Assembly (NCBI RefSeq): GCF_026625705.1
Contig: NZ_CP113059.1
Coordinates: forward strand, 3,596,001 to 3,660,000
Reading direction: 5' to 3'
From: Pedobacter sp. SL55
GTDB taxonomy: Bacteria; Bacteroidota; Bacteroidia; Sphingobacteriales; Sphingobacteriaceae
Length of the DNA: 64,000 bases
Numbering within the stretch: position 1 is the first letter of the stretch; every line of letters begins with the position of its first letter. A program made the translations under genes and the position numbers. Positions 16,139-27,061 of the stretch are shown here, piece by piece. Under the pieces are notes generated by a model that did no database searches, was not told the DNA's origin, and worked only from the letters and a program-made list of their open reading frames with translations.

Positions 16139-18004
16139 TCATTTAAGAACAATCATTTTATGTACCGAAATTCGCTGTCCACTTTCTACTTGAAGAATGT
16201 AATTACCCGATTTTACATTTCTAATATCTAAATAGATAGTACCTGTTGTTGCTATTTTTTTAGACAACAAGGTCTGTCCTGATAAAGAGATTAATTTTAC
16301 CTTTGCATAATCTTCTTCGACACCTATGTTTAGTTTTATAAAATCTTTTGCTGGATTTGGATAACTGGTAACCTCTAATTTTGAAAAATCAAATTTTACA
16401 ACTTCAACTCCCAAAACTTTTTCAGATCCATCTTTATCAACCTGAGATAGTCTGTAGTAATTATTTCCCGATATTGGATTATGGTCGGTAAAATTATAAA
16501 CTAGGGCATTTTGCGTATCGCCTTTAGATAAAACCTCAGTCAATTTTTTAAAACTTACTAAGTCTGAACTATGTTCTACAACAAATTTTTCGTTATTAAA
16601 TTCTGTAGCTACTTTCCATTGCAACTGCACATTGGTATTTGACTTTTTCGCTGTAAAACTTGTTAATGCTACAGGTAGTGTACCTTGGTATTCATAAGCC
16701 CCCAAATCTACGTTAGTATGTTTAATTCGGGTATCACCAGCCAAATCTTTGGTTATAAAATAGTTTGTGATATATTGGTTATCTCCTTTTTCGGTGGCTG
16801 CACCTTCTACCAATTTTAGGAAGTTCACATCATTGGCGGTGGTGCTCAAGAATAGATTAGCCGGATTGGGATCAACGGTATTCTTAAATGCAGGACTGGT
16901 CCCCTCTATTGGGGTTACCTGAAATAAATTAGACCTTAAATCTAGCATCGCTCCGGCAATATACCTAATATCTACTGGGGCTGTGGTTTCGCTAATACCT
17001 TTTCTATTGGCATTAAACAGCGTATTGTAAACACCTAAGCTTACACCGCTTGAATTATTAAATGAAACTCCTCCATTTACACTGTAATTTTTATAAAAGG
17101 TTGCATTCACAATTACCGTATTTGTATTCGTCCCACAATAAACCGCACCAGCCGTTGTACTGGTATTAGTTGCGTAATTCTCAGCAAAAATAGAATTGAA
17201 TATACGTAACTGCGGAACATTACCGACATTACCCAAAATATATACAGCTGCTCCACCGGTTCCTTTGTTGGTAAACATTTTGGAGTTCAATATCGTCAGT
17301 GTGGGATTTCCAGTTGTATTGGTAAAATAAATACCACCTCCGCTAGCTGAAACTGATTCGTTGGTATCAAACACTACATTTTCGAAGGTACAATTTGAAG
17401 CATTGTTCAGTTTAAGATAAACTCCAGCGCCACCATTATTGGTTGCTGAAGTCACATTATTTTTGATCACGAGGTTCTTGAACAATACCGAAGTTTCCTC
17501 GTTTGAGATATTAATGGCCGCCCCTTGGTTTTTGACAATACCGGCCAAACTGGCATTTACATCACCCAAACCATCTTGAATTGTAAAACCATCCACCACT
17601 GCATTATTAGAACTTCCTTTAGAAACCACCACGTGGTAGGCTTTTCCCGAAGCGCCCAAGTCGCCACTTAAAATACTGGCATTGGCCACAAAGTTCCTGC
17701 CGAGCAAATCTATGGCACCCTCAGCTAAACCGCCATAAATCTTTACATCGGCTTTAAGGATAAACGAGACATCACGTACGCCACCACTGGCATCTATCTT
17801 TTCGGTAGGCACATAGGTTCCTTCTGCCACCCACACCTCATCATTTACTGCCGAAGCATTGATCATCGCTTGTAAATTGCCAGAAGCAGCAGCCCAAGTG
17901 CTTCCGTCGCCAGTTCCGCCAGGTTTTACATAACGTTTGGTTTGTGCATTTGCACCAATTCCCAGCAATAATAAAAATGCTGCCGATAAGTAGAGTTTTC
18001 TCAT
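16139..18004 (-). CDS. Secreted beta-helix protein with T9SS sorting domain
   Basis: 621 residues from the ATG at 18004 (a TTG six bases upstream is less likely). A signal peptide (about 1-22, LLLLGIGANAQ) is followed by a right-handed beta-helix of the polymorphic membrane protein/pectate-lyase-like kind (about 25-410), rich in GGGIYFTN and NNGGAGVYL-type turns. A fibronectin-like part follows (about 440-535), then a type A T9SS sorting domain (about 545-621) with SYPNPAKDF and a SGNYILQV end. It should be exported across the outer membrane and anchored or released. Ligand or enzyme activity is not evident. It lies downstream of cstA, 111 bases apart. Confidence 0.85.
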   Translation of the reverse strand: MRKLYLSAAFLLLLGIGANAQTKRYVKPGGTGDGSTWAAASGNLQAMINASAVNDEVWVAEGTYVPTEKIDASGGVRDVSFILKADVKIYGGLAEGAIDLLGRNFVANASILSGDLGASGKAYHVVVSKGSSNNAVVDGFTIQDGLGDVNASLAGIVKNQGAAINISNEETSVLFKNLVIKNNVTSATNNGGAGVYLKLNNASNCTFENVVFDTNESVSASGGGIYFTNTTGNPTLTILNSKMFTNKGTGGAAVYILGNVGNVPQLRIFNSIFAENYATNTSTTAGAVYCGTNTNTVIVNATFYKNYSVNGGVSFNNSSGVSLGVYNTLFNANRKGISETTAPVDIRYIAGAMLDLRSNLFQVTPIEGTSPAFKNTVDPNPANLFLSTTANDVNFLKLVEGAATEKGDNQYITNYFITKDLAGDTRIKHTNVDLGAYEYQGTLPVALTSFTAKKSNTNVQLQWKVATEFNNEKFVVEHSSDLVSFKKLTEVLSKGDTQNALVYNFTDHNPISGNNYYRLSQVDKDGSEKVLGVEVVKFDFSKLEVTSYPNPAKDFIKLNIGVEEDYAKVKLISLSGQTLLSKKIATTGTIYLDIRNVKSGNYILQVESGQRISVHKMIVLK

Positions 18005-18114
18005 GTTCAATTGCTTTAGGTTTATAATGGTTATCTGTTCTTAGTTTTTTAGTGGCTAGGCATTTGGAACGGGTTTTAAATGTTGACACCGTGCAATTCA
18101 GGCAAATCGAACTC

Positions 18115-19956
18115 CTATCTTTCTACCAGTTCCTTCACGGTGTCTCCATAATAGTCGATATGTTTTGCCTCCATTTTCAACAGCTTGCTCCACCTGTTAA
18201 AGGTGTTGATAAATACGATGAGCATTAGCACCATCGCTAAGATGGCCAAGGAAGCCAGCAAATATTGTTGTTTGGGCAGATAGACATTTACCACCTGTTC
18301 GTAGCCCGCCCAAAACGTAATGATGGCCATAAATACCCCAGGAATAGCGGAACACAAAGCATATTTCTTCCTATTCATACGGATGAGCATAGTGGTACAG
18401 ACAATTAGACCGCAGGCTGCTAATAACTGGTTACTGATACCAAACAGCGGCCAAATACTACTCACATTGCCCGTGTATACCAAATAGCCCCACGAAAAGG
18501 TAAAAATGGCACTACTAATCAAAATGCCCGGCATCCAGTTTTTATCGTTGAATTTTGGAATTACACCACCAATCATTTCTTGTAGAAAGAAACGTCCGAC
18601 TCTCGTACCAGCATCAATAGCAGTAAGGATGAACACGGCTTCGAACATGATGGCGAAGTTGTACCAATAGGCCATTACATCATCCATAAAAGGAATTTTA
18701 TTGAAGATATGTGCCATGCCCACCGCTAAGGAAACCGCTCCACCAGTTCTACCATGTAAATCAACGCCAATTTTTTCACTAAAGTGGGCTAGGTCTACGG
18801 CATGTAAACTCGGGTTTTGTGCCAAAAAGGTATCGTAAATTTCTTTTGGTGTATTGATGGCGAAATAATCTCCCGGCACCAATGTACATGCTGCAATCAA
18901 GGCCATCAGCGCCACGAAACCTTCTACCAACATGGCTCCATAACCCACAAAAAGGATTTCCTTTTCGCTGTTCAGCATTTTTGGTGTGGTACCAGTAGCA
19001 ATTACCGCGTGGAAACCTGAAATGGCACCACAGGCGATAACGATGAAGATAAACGGTAACACTGGACCGCCTATTACTGGTCCGCCGCCACTAATAAATT
19101 CTGTAATGGCTGGCATCTGCAAGGTAGGATGCACAAAAATGACCCCAACGGCCAACATCAAAATTGTACCAATCTTTAAATAAGTTGATAAATAATCTCT
19201 TGGTACCAAAAGCAACCACACAGGTAAAACTGAGGCCAAAAAACCATAAATGGTGATAGAAATTGAAATGGTCTTGATATTCCAATGGAAAAGGTCGCTA
19301 ACTTCCTTGATCTGCATTAAATTATGACCACCAATAATACTAGCAATAAGCAGTACACCACCAATGATGCTGGCCAGTGTAACACTGTTTTTTCTGTATC
19401 GCATGATCAGCCCCATCAAAACGGCAATTGGCATAGTGGCAATTACGGTAAACAACGACCACGAGGCTTCATGCATGGCGCTGATACAAGCCAAAGAAAG
19501 GCCCGCCAAGGTTAAAATAAGGATAAAAAGAATGGCGAAACCTGCAATGGTACCGGTTCCCTTGCCAATCTCTTTACTGGCAATGGTGGCCAAACTTTGT
19601 CCCTTGTGGCGTACCGATGCAAAAAGTACAATCATATCATGAACGCCACCACCCAACACACAGCCAATTAAAATCCAAAGGGTGCCCGGCAAATAACCAA
19701 ACTGGGCTGCCAACACCGGCCCTACCAAAGGCCCCGCGGCAGCGATGGCAGCAAAATGATGTCCAAAAAGTACGTTTTTGTTGGTAGCTACATAATCCTT
19801 GCCATCGGCAAATTCGATGGCCGGTGTTACGTTCTTTGCATTTAGTTTCAACACTTTATTGGCCATGAATATACCGTAAAACCTATAGGCGATAGCAAAT
19901 ACCAATAGTGAAACAAATACAAGTGTGAGGGCGTTTACCCCGTTTAAAAATTCCAT
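18115..19956 (-). CDS. cstA: CstA-family carbon starvation / pyruvate or peptide transporter
   Basis: 613 residues, about 16-18 membrane segments. CstA proteins import peptides or pyruvate. Seen: GHHFAAIAAAGPLVGPVLAAQ and PGTLWILIGCVLGGGVHDM near the N-terminus, SGFHAVIATGTTPK in the middle, and AIDAGTRVGRFFLQE near residue 455, all family signatures. It starts 12 bases after the FAD oxidoreductase of the polysaccharide locus and is on the same strand, so it may be transcribed with it. Substrate (pyruvate or peptides) cannot be resolved from sequence. Confidence 0.93.
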   Translation of the reverse strand: MEFLNGVNALTLVFVSLLVFAIAYRFYGIFMANKVLKLNAKNVTPAIEFADGKDYVATNKNVLFGHHFAAIAAAGPLVGPVLAAQFGYLPGTLWILIGCVLGGGVHDMIVLFASVRHKGQSLATIASKEIGKGTGTIAGFAILFILILTLAGLSLACISAMHEASWSLFTVIATMPIAVLMGLIMRYRKNSVTLASIIGGVLLIASIIGGHNLMQIKEVSDLFHWNIKTISISITIYGFLASVLPVWLLLVPRDYLSTYLKIGTILMLAVGVIFVHPTLQMPAITEFISGGGPVIGGPVLPFIFIVIACGAISGFHAVIATGTTPKMLNSEKEILFVGYGAMLVEGFVALMALIAACTLVPGDYFAINTPKEIYDTFLAQNPSLHAVDLAHFSEKIGVDLHGRTGGAVSLAVGMAHIFNKIPFMDDVMAYWYNFAIMFEAVFILTAIDAGTRVGRFFLQEMIGGVIPKFNDKNWMPGILISSAIFTFSWGYLVYTGNVSSIWPLFGISNQLLAACGLIVCTTMLIRMNRKKYALCSAIPGVFMAIITFWAGYEQVVNVYLPKQQYLLASLAILAMVLMLIVFINTFNRWSKLLKMEAKHIDYYGDTVKELVER

Positions 19957-19968
19957 AGTTTTTGGTTA

Positions 19969-21957
19969 TTATTTATTGGGAACAAGTAATACAGCATTTG
20001 CAGCAATGTCTCCCTTAGCATAATTATTGGTCAATTTCAAATAAGCGTTTGCTGAAAAATCGAAGTCAAATTCTCCTATCTCTACCCAAATACTGGTGGT
20101 TTGTCCTTGTATTTTAACCTCTTTTAAGTTTAGGGAGATGGATTTCTTTTCTTTTCCATTATATAGTTCTAAATCTATTTCCGCTGCATCTTTTTCGCCT
20201 TTTGGGTAATAGTAGTAAGCTTTATATTTCCCTGGTTGGGCCTTGTGGTCAAACCCGAACTTTACACTTGCTTCAGTGCTCGCTGAAGAACGTACCAGAT
20301 AGTACTTGCCATAACCTTTGGTGGCTATTTTTTCCCAATTTCCAGTTATTGCAATATGTTTTTCATCAGCAACACTACTGATTACATCTGGTTTTCTACC
20401 ATCGGCTTTCGGATTACTTTTCAGTATTGCTTTGATTGCATTTACATCCACATCTTGTATGGCTATTTTCTGATCTATGGCAATAACAGCGGCCACTGCG
20501 GCAGATTGTGCCAATACCATAAACACTGGCTCCATCCTGATAGAACCGAAGGCAATATGCGAAGCAGACATACAAACCGGCACCAACAAGTTATCTACCT
20601 CATTACGTTTGGGCACAATAGCACGATAGGAGATTGGAAAAGGTGGGAAACCTCCCACTTCTACATTGCCTTCATTCTTCGCCATACCGTTAACCACCAA
20701 CCTATCGCAGTTGTGCGAATCCATAGTGTAGGCCGCAAAGGCAATCTCATCACTTACCACTTCCCTACCTTGGCAATGGTTTTGGTTCATCACCACATCG
20801 CTTACCATGCGCCTAGCTTCTCTGATGTACAATTGCGGCGACCAATTTCCATTGTCTTCGTATTCATCCTTCGGATAGCCCCAAGTCTTCATTTCCTTTC
20901 TAATAAAATCAGGTATTCTTGGATCATTTCCTACGAAATATAGCAGCCCCTTGGTATAATCCTCATGTGCCTTGATGAACTGTTTCCGCTTGGCGTAATC
21001 TGCTTCGGGATAATCCCAATTGGCACCAATCATATCTGTAGACATCCCATTGCGGTTATTGATATCTGTTTTCTGATTAGGCATTAAACTCCAGATAAAT
21101 ACATCGTTCAATCCTTTCCAGGGTTGGATTTCCTTTTGTCTGATCAACAATTCGTACCTTTTCGGATCGTAATTATCGGGCTTCGTAATCTCCACCAGAT
21201 TTTTAGGATCATTGGTTAGGGTAATACGAAAATTATAAGCCTGCACTTTCTTATCGCCAGTGCCATTGGGTTTTAAAGCTTCGTTGTTAATGCCCCACAA
21301 TAAACCACTCGACGGATTTCCCTTCTCTACGTAAGGATCTACCCCATCAGGCAGTTGATGTTGCTTTAATAACTGTACACCACTAAGGGTTTCTCCATAC
21401 GTGCTATTATCTTCCCTGCCCACAAAATAGCTTACACCTGCTTTGGCCATCAAATCGCCTTCATAGGTACAATCCAAGAAAACTTTTGCTTTGATCTTCA
21501 ACAGTCGTGCTGTCTTAGTTGCTGTATTTGCTACAGCGATTTCAGTAATTGTTTTCCCGCTTTTAACAGCGCTGACCAACTGTTTGTTGTAAAGCACTTC
21601 TACCTTAGCTTGTTTGATGTAGTCGTTAAAGATTTGCAAGGCCACTTTAGGCTCAAAAATCCAACTTTCAAAACTACCATAGTGCGTTCCCAACTTTCGG
21701 TAAAAATCTAAAGCCAAGCCAGACACCACGTATTTGTTTCCAATATCTGTCATACCTAAACCGCCAGCACTTAAGCCACCCAGTCTACTGCCCGGCTCTA
21801 CTACAATTACGTTCTTACCCGATTTGGCTGCAGTATAAGCTGCAATTACCCCAGCAGAAGTACCGCCATAAATACATACATCTACCGAAATCTCTTTTTG
21901 TTTTGCAAATAAGAAAACTGGCAGGCACAATAAAAGAACAAGTGTTTTTTTCATCAT
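19969..21957 (-). CDS. Secreted FAD-dependent oxidoreductase with golvesin-like C-terminus
   Basis: 662 residues. A signal peptide (LVLLLCLPVFLFAKQ) precedes an FAD-binding Rossmann domain (VDVCIYGGTSAGVIAAYTAA; GGLSAGGLGMTD) of the FAD_oxidored type (PF12831). The last 130 residues form a beta-sandwich resembling the golvesin/xanthan-lyase C-terminal domain (GKYYLVRSSASTEASVKFGF). Such proteins occur in sugar-degradation loci, where they may oxidise sugars, but the reaction is not established. It is similar in plan to the first FAD oxidoreductase of the locus at 27-28.7 kb, which lacks the sandwich. 187 bases separate it from the GH3 gene. Confidence 0.85.
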   Translation of the reverse strand: MMKKTLVLLLCLPVFLFAKQKEISVDVCIYGGTSAGVIAAYTAAKSGKNVIVVEPGSRLGGLSAGGLGMTDIGNKYVVSGLALDFYRKLGTHYGSFESWIFEPKVALQIFNDYIKQAKVEVLYNKQLVSAVKSGKTITEIAVANTATKTARLLKIKAKVFLDCTYEGDLMAKAGVSYFVGREDNSTYGETLSGVQLLKQHQLPDGVDPYVEKGNPSSGLLWGINNEALKPNGTGDKKVQAYNFRITLTNDPKNLVEITKPDNYDPKRYELLIRQKEIQPWKGLNDVFIWSLMPNQKTDINNRNGMSTDMIGANWDYPEADYAKRKQFIKAHEDYTKGLLYFVGNDPRIPDFIRKEMKTWGYPKDEYEDNGNWSPQLYIREARRMVSDVVMNQNHCQGREVVSDEIAFAAYTMDSHNCDRLVVNGMAKNEGNVEVGGFPPFPISYRAIVPKRNEVDNLLVPVCMSASHIAFGSIRMEPVFMVLAQSAAVAAVIAIDQKIAIQDVDVNAIKAILKSNPKADGRKPDVISSVADEKHIAITGNWEKIATKGYGKYYLVRSSASTEASVKFGFDHKAQPGKYKAYYYYPKGEKDAAEIDLELYNGKEKKSISLNLKEVKIQGQTTSIWVEIGEFDFDFSANAYLKLTNNYAKGDIAANAVLLVPNK

Positions 21958-22144
21958 TATTTAGCTATAGGAAATGTTTATTGGACATAGAAAGGGATTA
22001 CCGCACTGGCTACCTTATTATGATTATCTTTTAATTTTCTCATAACACATACATTTTAGATTTATAACTGGTTGATTAATTAGCCTACATACCTCAATAT
22101 GCATTTCCATATTTTAATTATGAGATTTTACACCTGCCAGGGAA

Positions 22145-24480
22145 TTATTCCCTTACCTCCACTTTCTGAAAAATCTGATCTTTATTTACCGAACTTCCCC
22201 CAGCCATTACGGTAAAGCTGCCCGGCTCGAAAATGTATTTACCCTTATTATCGTAAAAGCCAAAAACATCTTTGCCCAAAGTAAAACTGATGGTCTTTTG
22301 CTCACCCTTTTTAAGGAATACACGTTCAAAGCCCACCAATAATTTCACTGGTCTGGTTACCAAACTAAAATCATCACGTAGGTACAACTGCACTACTTCT
22401 TCGCCATCTAAATCACCAGTATTTTGAACTTGTACAGTTACTTTTAAAGAATCACCATACTTGATATTTTTTGCTGTAGTTAAGCCGCTGTATTTAAAAT
22501 TGGTATAGCTTAAGCCGTAACCAAAGGCGTATAATGGATCCTTATTTCCATCGATAAAGGGATGCGAATATTGCGAAGGCTTTTGATAATAATAAATGGG
22601 CACCTGGCCTACGTGACGGGGGATGGTTATTGGTAGTTTCCCGCTGGGGTTTACCTTACCAAAAATAATCTCGGCTATAGCCTGTCCACCAAAAGATCCC
22701 GGCTCCCAAGCTTCCAAAACGGCATCTGCGTTTTCTTCCAGCCAAGGCGTAGTTAAGGGGCGGCCATTTATCAATACAACCACCATTGGTTTACCGCTTT
22801 TCTTCAGTTCTTCTATCAGCTGTTGTTGTTTGCCCCACAGGTTCAGATCCATTCTGTCGCGGTTCACCTGCGGTTTTATCTGTCCAATGCTGTCTAAACG
22901 AATCTTCGCCAATGGCTACCAAAATCAAATCCATTTTTGTAGCCATATTTACAGCTTTGGCAATGGAATCTGTATTCATTTTACGCAAATTCCAACCCAC
23001 ATCCACACTGTGGACTTTTGATCCTTGTGCTTCGGCTTTAATGCCATCCAACACGGTTTTGTAATTTGCTCGCGGCTGTTCAAAAACCCAATCGCCCATG
23101 ATGGATTGATTATCCATGTTTGGACCCACTACCATGATATTTTTGTACTGTTGGTTAGCGATAGGCAAAAGCTGGTTTTTATTTTTCAGCAACACCACGC
23201 CTCTTCTGGCAATTTCTAAAGCTGTTTGTTGGTGTTCTTTAATGAATACGGTTTTGTTTGCGTTTTTGATATCTACATATCTATTTTCGAACAAACCCAA
23301 ACTAAATTTAGCCTCCAATATCTTCTCACAGGCGGCATCAATTCTGGCTTCGGTTAAACGGCCTTCGGCAACTAGCTCTTGAATGTCATCCAAAAAAACA
23401 GGCCCGTGCATGTGCATGTCTACTCCTGCATCAACCGAAACCTGAAAAGCATCTTTAACCGTTGGGGTCATTTTATGCTTGTTGCTCAATGATTCCATAT
23501 CCATCCAATCGCTCACAATGAAACCCTCAAAACCATATTCGTTTCTCACAATATCTGTCATCAACCATTTATTGGCATGACAGGGAACCCCATTGATTTC
23601 ATTATGCGCAGGCATGAGCGAGTAAGGCTTTGTCTTTTCGATAGTAGCCTTAAATGGTGCTAAGAATACATTTCGCAATTCGCCTTCTCCAATTTCTACA
23701 GGAGCAGCATTGGTACCATTATTACCAATACCACCACCGGTTAAGTGTTTGATACAAGCCAGCACACTTTTATCTCGATCAAATTTGTTCATTTGTAAAC
23801 CTCGAACCGAAGCGATACCCATTCGGGTAACCAAATACGGATCTTCGCCAAAACTTTCGCCCACCCTGCCCCATCTTGGATCTCTTGCCACTTCTATATT
23901 TGGTGAAAAAAGCCCAGTGCATACCAACAGCACGCATCTCTAAAGCAGTTTGCCTAAAAGACTGCTCGATCAGTGAAGGTGCAAATGTAGAGGCCATGGT
24001 AATTGGCGATGGATAAATGGTAGACCCTGACATCAGGCCATTCCCATGAATGGCATCGATACCTAACAACAAAGGAATTTTTAGTGGGCTTTGCTCTGCC
24101 AGTCTTTGTAGATGATTGGCTTCTTTCACATCCAATACATGTAAGAACGAACCTATCACTCCCTGCTTTACCATACGCTCCACACCTTCAGAGTGCAGAC
24201 CTTTGTAAAATCCTCGGGCATGGCCGTTTAATAGTTCCTGTTCCGAAATGTTCTTTTCAGCTTCACGCATGTGCTCCAAACCTACGTATTGGCACATCTG
24301 TGCTATTTTCACATCTAAGGTCATCCTATCCATCAAGTCTTTTACCCTCGATTTGATAGGCTGTTTAGGATCAAGATATAGTGGCTTCTTCTGCGCATTT
24401 GCAGCGAAAAAAAAGCATAATAAGAGGGCTAGCAAGCCTAATTTTCTTAGGCTCGCTCCTCGTTTTTCTGTATTTGTCAT
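22145..24480 (-). CDS. bglX: GH3 beta-glucosidase, broken by two frameshifts
   Basis: Three overlapping ORFs (24480-23779, 23933-22791, 22912-22145) together give a 777-residue periplasmic GH3 enzyme of BglX type. It has a signal peptide (LLLCFFFAANAQ), ARDPRWGRVGESFGEDPYL, the nucleophile loop GFIVSDWMD, GKPMVVVLINGRPL and a C-terminal fibronectin III-like domain (NTGDLDGEEVVQLYL). The first break is in A6 at 23906-23911 (five would restore WAFSPNIEV). The second is at AAA 22896-22898 (two would restore GEDSLDSIGQ). The enzyme would release terminal glucose from beta-glucan fragments made by the neighbouring GH-A enzyme. All motifs survive, favouring sequence error over decay. Confidence 0.87.
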
Positions 24481-24483
24481 TAC

Positions 24484-25707
24484 TTATTTTTGGACTTTTA
24501 CATCTACCGTTACATTTCCTGTATTGGCATTTGCTGATCTGGTTTTTAATAAGAGAATTCCGTGTTTATTGCTGGCCGTTAAAAATACAATGACATTGCC
24601 ATTGGCCATACCAGCAGAAGTTTTACCAGCTACTACACTAGAGCTCGTGTACAGGTTTTGGATATCTGCGGCCGAGCTGATCAAATCAAAATCGTTTTGA
24701 GATAAGGTTATTTTTTTGATCAAGGTTCTGTTTTTGGTTGGCCAGTTATCTAAAGCATCTGCACCATAAAGTGCAACCGTGTAAATGTTGGCCGAAACCG
24801 TAGCCAATGTTGGCGAAGTAATATTATAACTATTGGTTGAACCACTATAGAAAGTCACTAGGTCTATATTTGCCGATTTTTGTGCTGCACCTGTTGTTAC
24901 GTACACTTCTCCAGTTGCCGCATTAAAAAACGGACCCGGACCGGTGCTGCGTTGTGCGCCCAATACAACATTCGAATAAACATTAAAATCTACCACTGCA
25001 GAGCGTTTAACTGTAATCGTAAAAGGGTGTCTTACCAAATTCCCCAACACATCCATTACCTCCACATAAAACTCTAAGGTTTTATCAATATCAGTTACTA
25101 CAGGCTGATAGGCAAAATGGTAACTATCTTCCTTCGGATTGGTAAAGGTATTTTTAGTCAGTGCCGTTATTTCAGTTTGGTTCAAAAAGGTTTTAATGTA
25201 CCTAATGTCATTCTCAGATTTCACTGCAATGTTAAAATCAGCTACTTCATTATCTTTAATCTCTGTTGGTGCCGTAGCTGGCAATACTACCGAAATGTTA
25301 GCTGGCGCAGATTGCACGTAGACCACCAAGTCTCTTTCTACAGTCTTGCCTTCCGAATTTGTTGCCGTCAACCTAAAGATCAGACTTCGGCCTACCTGTA
25401 TTGTTGTAGGTTTATAGGTATGTTGTAAATCTACCTGGGCGGCACCATTTGCACTCACGGTGGTCAGACCAGTACCGTCTAGGCTTAATTCAACACTGGT
25501 CAGTTTTGTTTCGCCATTGGCCGCTACGTTCAGGTCAAACGTGATTTCATCGGCAGGTGTAACTACTGCTGGTAATGCTGTTTTTTGGGTTACCTTAACC
25601 GAAAATGCAATAGCTTGCTGATCAGTTTTGTCTTTTTTACAAGCTACCGCAGCGATTGCCAAAAAACCAATTAAAATTTTTGATATTTTATTCTTCATAA
25701 CCCTCAT
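24484..25707 (-). CDS. Surface glycan-binding lipoprotein (SusE/F position)
   Basis: 407 residues with a lipobox near residue 22 (IAAVAC, then KKDK). Several Ig-like beta-sandwich domains follow (about 35-130, 135-230), then a C-terminal domain (235-407). The layout and position after SusCD and the glycosidase match the surface glycan-binding proteins of polysaccharide loci, which hold the chain at the cell surface. No sequence motif identifies the ligand. The start overlaps the stop of the GH-A gene by one base (TAATG), so the two are translationally coupled; four bases separate its stop from the GH3 start. Confidence 0.75.
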   Translation of the reverse strand: MRVMKNKISKILIGFLAIAAVACKKDKTDQQAIAFSVKVTQKTALPAVVTPADEITFDLNVAANGETKLTSVELSLDGTGLTTVSANGAAQVDLQHTYKPTTIQVGRSLIFRLTATNSEGKTVERDLVVYVQSAPANISVVLPATAPTEIKDNEVADFNIAVKSENDIRYIKTFLNQTEITALTKNTFTNPKEDSYHFAYQPVVTDIDKTLEFYVEVMDVLGNLVRHPFTITVKRSAVVDFNVYSNVVLGAQRSTGPGPFFNAATGEVYVTTGAAQKSANIDLVTFYSGSTNSYNITSPTLATVSANIYTVALYGADALDNWPTKNRTLIKKITLSQNDFDLISSAADIQNLYTSSSVVAGKTSAGMANGNVIVFLTASNKHGILLLKTRSANANTGNVTVDVKVQK

Positions 25708-27059
25708 TAATTAACGTAAAACGGAATGACCGCACTTGCTACTTTTTTGTTGGTATCATCAGAAACGAAAACAATTAGACGGTAGGCACCTGTTTCGTTT
25801 GGTGCTGTAAAAGTGATGTTCGCAGTGGTATTGGTGGTAATCAGTCCAGCGATGCCATCTGCCAAACTGCCATCGGCAGCTGCAGCTTTCTCTTTTACAA
25901 TTCTCCAAGCGTAAGTTAGTGGGTCGTTTTCTGGATCTGTTGCCACTACCGAAGCGGTATGTGCCGAAGCCTTGGCCACCATGATATTGTCTTCAGCTTT
26001 CTTGCCATCCATTAGCATCTGGTTACGGTTTAAAATTACCGGTGCCCTATTTGCCGGATAGCTTCCCGTCCAAGCAAACTGCATGGCATCCACAGCTGGG
26101 AAAGTATAGCCCTTTTTGTCAAACATACCGAACCAGGTCAATACTTCGCCATGGGTTTGGTATCCCCATAGGAAAACAAAGGAACCAATACAGCCATTTG
26201 CTTTGTTGGCGATAATATTATCCTGATAAGCCTGCAAATAAATATCGGCTTTTTCTGTGCTGGTTTGCTCTACCAACCCGCCCCAAGTTAAAACCCTTGT
26301 TGGCTCTGGTGCCATTTGCCAAGTACCACGAGGACCGAATTCGGTAATCATGTAAGGTTTTTGCCAGCCTGCCGTGATTACATTGCCCAACACACCAGGT
26401 AAATTTGGCGCATAGGTATTTACCGACAGGATATCGATACTAGGCGCCAAGTTCATGATGTTCTTGATATGATCAACATTCGAACTTGCCAATGTGGTTG
26501 TAGTAGGATGGTTTGGATCGTTGGCATGGATAAACTTTGCAATATCCTCTATGGCAGTCCACAATTTGGTATTGGTGTAGCTAGCCTCGGCCTCGTTACC
26601 AATAGACCAACATAAAAGTGCCGGATGATCTTTAAAACGGAGAATATCTTGCTTCATTTTTTCTAACTGCTGGCTTACTGCCGTTGCATTATTATAATCG
26701 AAGCCATCTGTTTCCCTACCGATGTACAAACCGAAGTTCACATAAACTCCCGCGGCATGTGCCTTATCTAAAATCTCTCTGGTATTGGTGGCCACGCCAT
26801 AAGTTCTGGCTGTATTAGCCCCATATTTGATTGCAAGATCATGGTAGTTGTTAGAGGCAACCCCTTTAATATAAAACTCCTTTCCGTTTACCTGCATTTG
26901 CCATTGGTTATTGACCTTTACCACCGTTACCTTTGCCGGGGGCGGCGTAGTCGTTTCCTCGAAAGAGTTTCGCGGTATCGGATAATCGTACCGGTCTTTA
27001 CAAGCGCCCAAACCTAAAATAAGGAAGGTGTAAAGCAATAACATTTTATACTTCATCAT
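25707..27059 (-). CDS. Lipoprotein glycoside hydrolase, clan GH-A TIM barrel
   Basis: 450 residues: lipoprotein signal (LILGLGAC, then KDRYD), then a (beta/alpha)8 barrel about 50-350 related to GH2/GH5-type enzymes, then an Ig-like domain (about 360-450). Catalytic residues expected for a retaining GH-A enzyme are visible: the acid/base in CWSIGNEAEAS near residue 154 and a nucleophile in YMITEFGPRG near residue 236. It would cut a beta-linked polysaccharide at the surface. With a GH3 beta-glucosidase beside it, a beta-glucan such as a beta-1,3-linked one is my guess, not shown by sequence. Confidence 0.82.
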   Translation of the reverse strand: MMKYKMLLLYTFLILGLGACKDRYDYPIPRNSFEETTTPPPAKVTVVKVNNQWQMQVNGKEFYIKGVASNNYHDLAIKYGANTARTYGVATNTREILDKAHAAGVYVNFGLYIGRETDGFDYNNATAVSQQLEKMKQDILRFKDHPALLCWSIGNEAEASYTNTKLWTAIEDIAKFIHANDPNHPTTTTLASSNVDHIKNIMNLAPSIDILSVNTYAPNLPGVLGNVITAGWQKPYMITEFGPRGTWQMAPEPTRVLTWGGLVEQTSTEKADIYLQAYQDNIIANKANGCIGSFVFLWGYQTHGEVLTWFGMFDKKGYTFPAVDAMQFAWTGSYPANRAPVILNRNQMLMDGKKAEDNIMVAKASAHTASVVATDPENDPLTYAWRIVKEKAAAADGSLADGIAGLITTNTTANITFTAPNETGAYRLIVFVSDDTNKKVASAVIPFYVN

Positions 27060-27061
27060 AA

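Noticed and set aside
20356..20943. 195-codon plus-strand ORF inside the FAD oxidoreductase
   Set aside because: It is antisense to a strongly conserved protein and its product, rich in His, Ile and Tyr, looks like a reverse-frame artefact.
22145..24480. Three separate glycosidase genes
   Set aside because: The pieces overlap, align as consecutive parts of one GH3 enzyme, and are joined by single-base corrections.
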